This document shows, piece after piece, positions 63,885 through 64,000 of a stretch of 64,000 nt of DNA. The position numbers were made by a program, and so were the translations under genes. Source of the DNA: Paraburkholderia podalyriae (lineage in GTDB: Bacteria; Pseudomonadota; Gammaproteobacteria; Burkholderiales; Burkholderiaceae); contig NZ_VZQQ01000007.1 in the NCBI RefSeq assembly GCF_014397785.1, positions 1-64,000 of the forward strand. Reading direction: 5' to 3'. Each line of letters starts with the position of its first letter. The stretch's first letter is position 1. The notes under the pieces are model-generated. The model ran no database searches and was not told the origin of the DNA. It saw nothing but the letters and a program-made list of their open reading frames with translations.

Positions 63885-64000
63885 ATGTTCAAACCTCTAC
63901 GTCACACCGGTATGGCTGCGCTCTGCGCCGCGTTGCTCGCGATCAGCTGCGGCGGCGCGTTCGCCGCGGACCTGAAAAGCGGGCTGAAGATCGCGTTCGT
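63885..64000 (+). CDS. rhaS: rhamnose ABC binding protein, partial
   Basis: Start of a gene cut by the window end: GGAGA before the ATG, then a signal peptide (A-A-L-C-A-A-L-L-A-I-S-C-G-G-A-F-A-A-D). Directly downstream of rhaQ, it is most likely the periplasmic rhamnose-binding protein. Confidence 0.75.
   Translation, partial: MFKPLRHTGMAALCAALLAISCGGAFAADLKSGLKIAF

Overview
The window is GC-rich, densely packed proteobacterial DNA. Two complete Tad (Flp pilus) loci, a GbpR-type LysR regulator, an oxidative L-rhamnose pathway with a RhaSTPQ-type ABC importer, and close matches to known Burkholderiaceae families point to Burkholderia, Paraburkholderia or Caballeronia. This assignment is from gene content and style only. 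No rRNA, tRNA, CRISPR array or intact transposase was seen.

Layout. 1-2.4 kb: a SnoaL-like protein and a membrane alpha/beta hydrolase. 2.3-4.4 kb: a small island bounded by an imperfect ~123-bp direct repeat, holding a Tlde1-type (DUF2778) L,D-transpeptidase-like toxin and three tandem exported immunity-like paralogues spaced exactly 404 bp apart. 4.5-9.5 kb: a three-gene sugar ABC importer followed by a methyl-accepting chemotaxis protein. 9.5-22.9 kb (minus strand): Tad locus 1, from flp to tadC, with an unusual winged-helix/AAA ATPase gene, and an ICMT-like methyltransferase after it. 22.9-26.2 kb: sparse region with a MAPEG protein, a small PilV-tip-like protein and a hypothetical membrane protein. 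26.2-38.1 kb (minus strand): Tad locus 2, tightly overlapping and differently organised, with a PAP2 protein downstream.

38.1-45.5 kb is an accessory stretch. It has a gene-poor 1.5 kb with a 135-bp inverted-repeat element, a giant SAM-cyclase-AAA-TPR regulator, a DUF4242 protein, and a decayed P4-type integrase whose start lies inside the 3' end of a fatty-acid desaturase gene. 45.6-54.7 kb holds housekeeping and small genes: CDP-diacylglycerol pyrophosphatase, an amidase, an FMN reductase, a J-domain protein, an ArsC/LMW-PTP protein, an H-NS-like protein and several small exported or membrane proteins.

54.8 kb to the end is an L-rhamnose catabolic region. Rhamnose enters by RhaSTPQ, RhaM interconverts anomers, an SDR oxidises it to the lactone, an amidohydrolase opens the lactone, RhmD dehydrates rhamnonate, and a second SDR oxidises 2-keto-3-deoxyrhamnonate. 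A LysR regulator sits between the two transcription units, and a T-N11-A palindrome lies ahead of each unit. The final cleavage enzyme is not in the window, and rhaS is cut by the window end.
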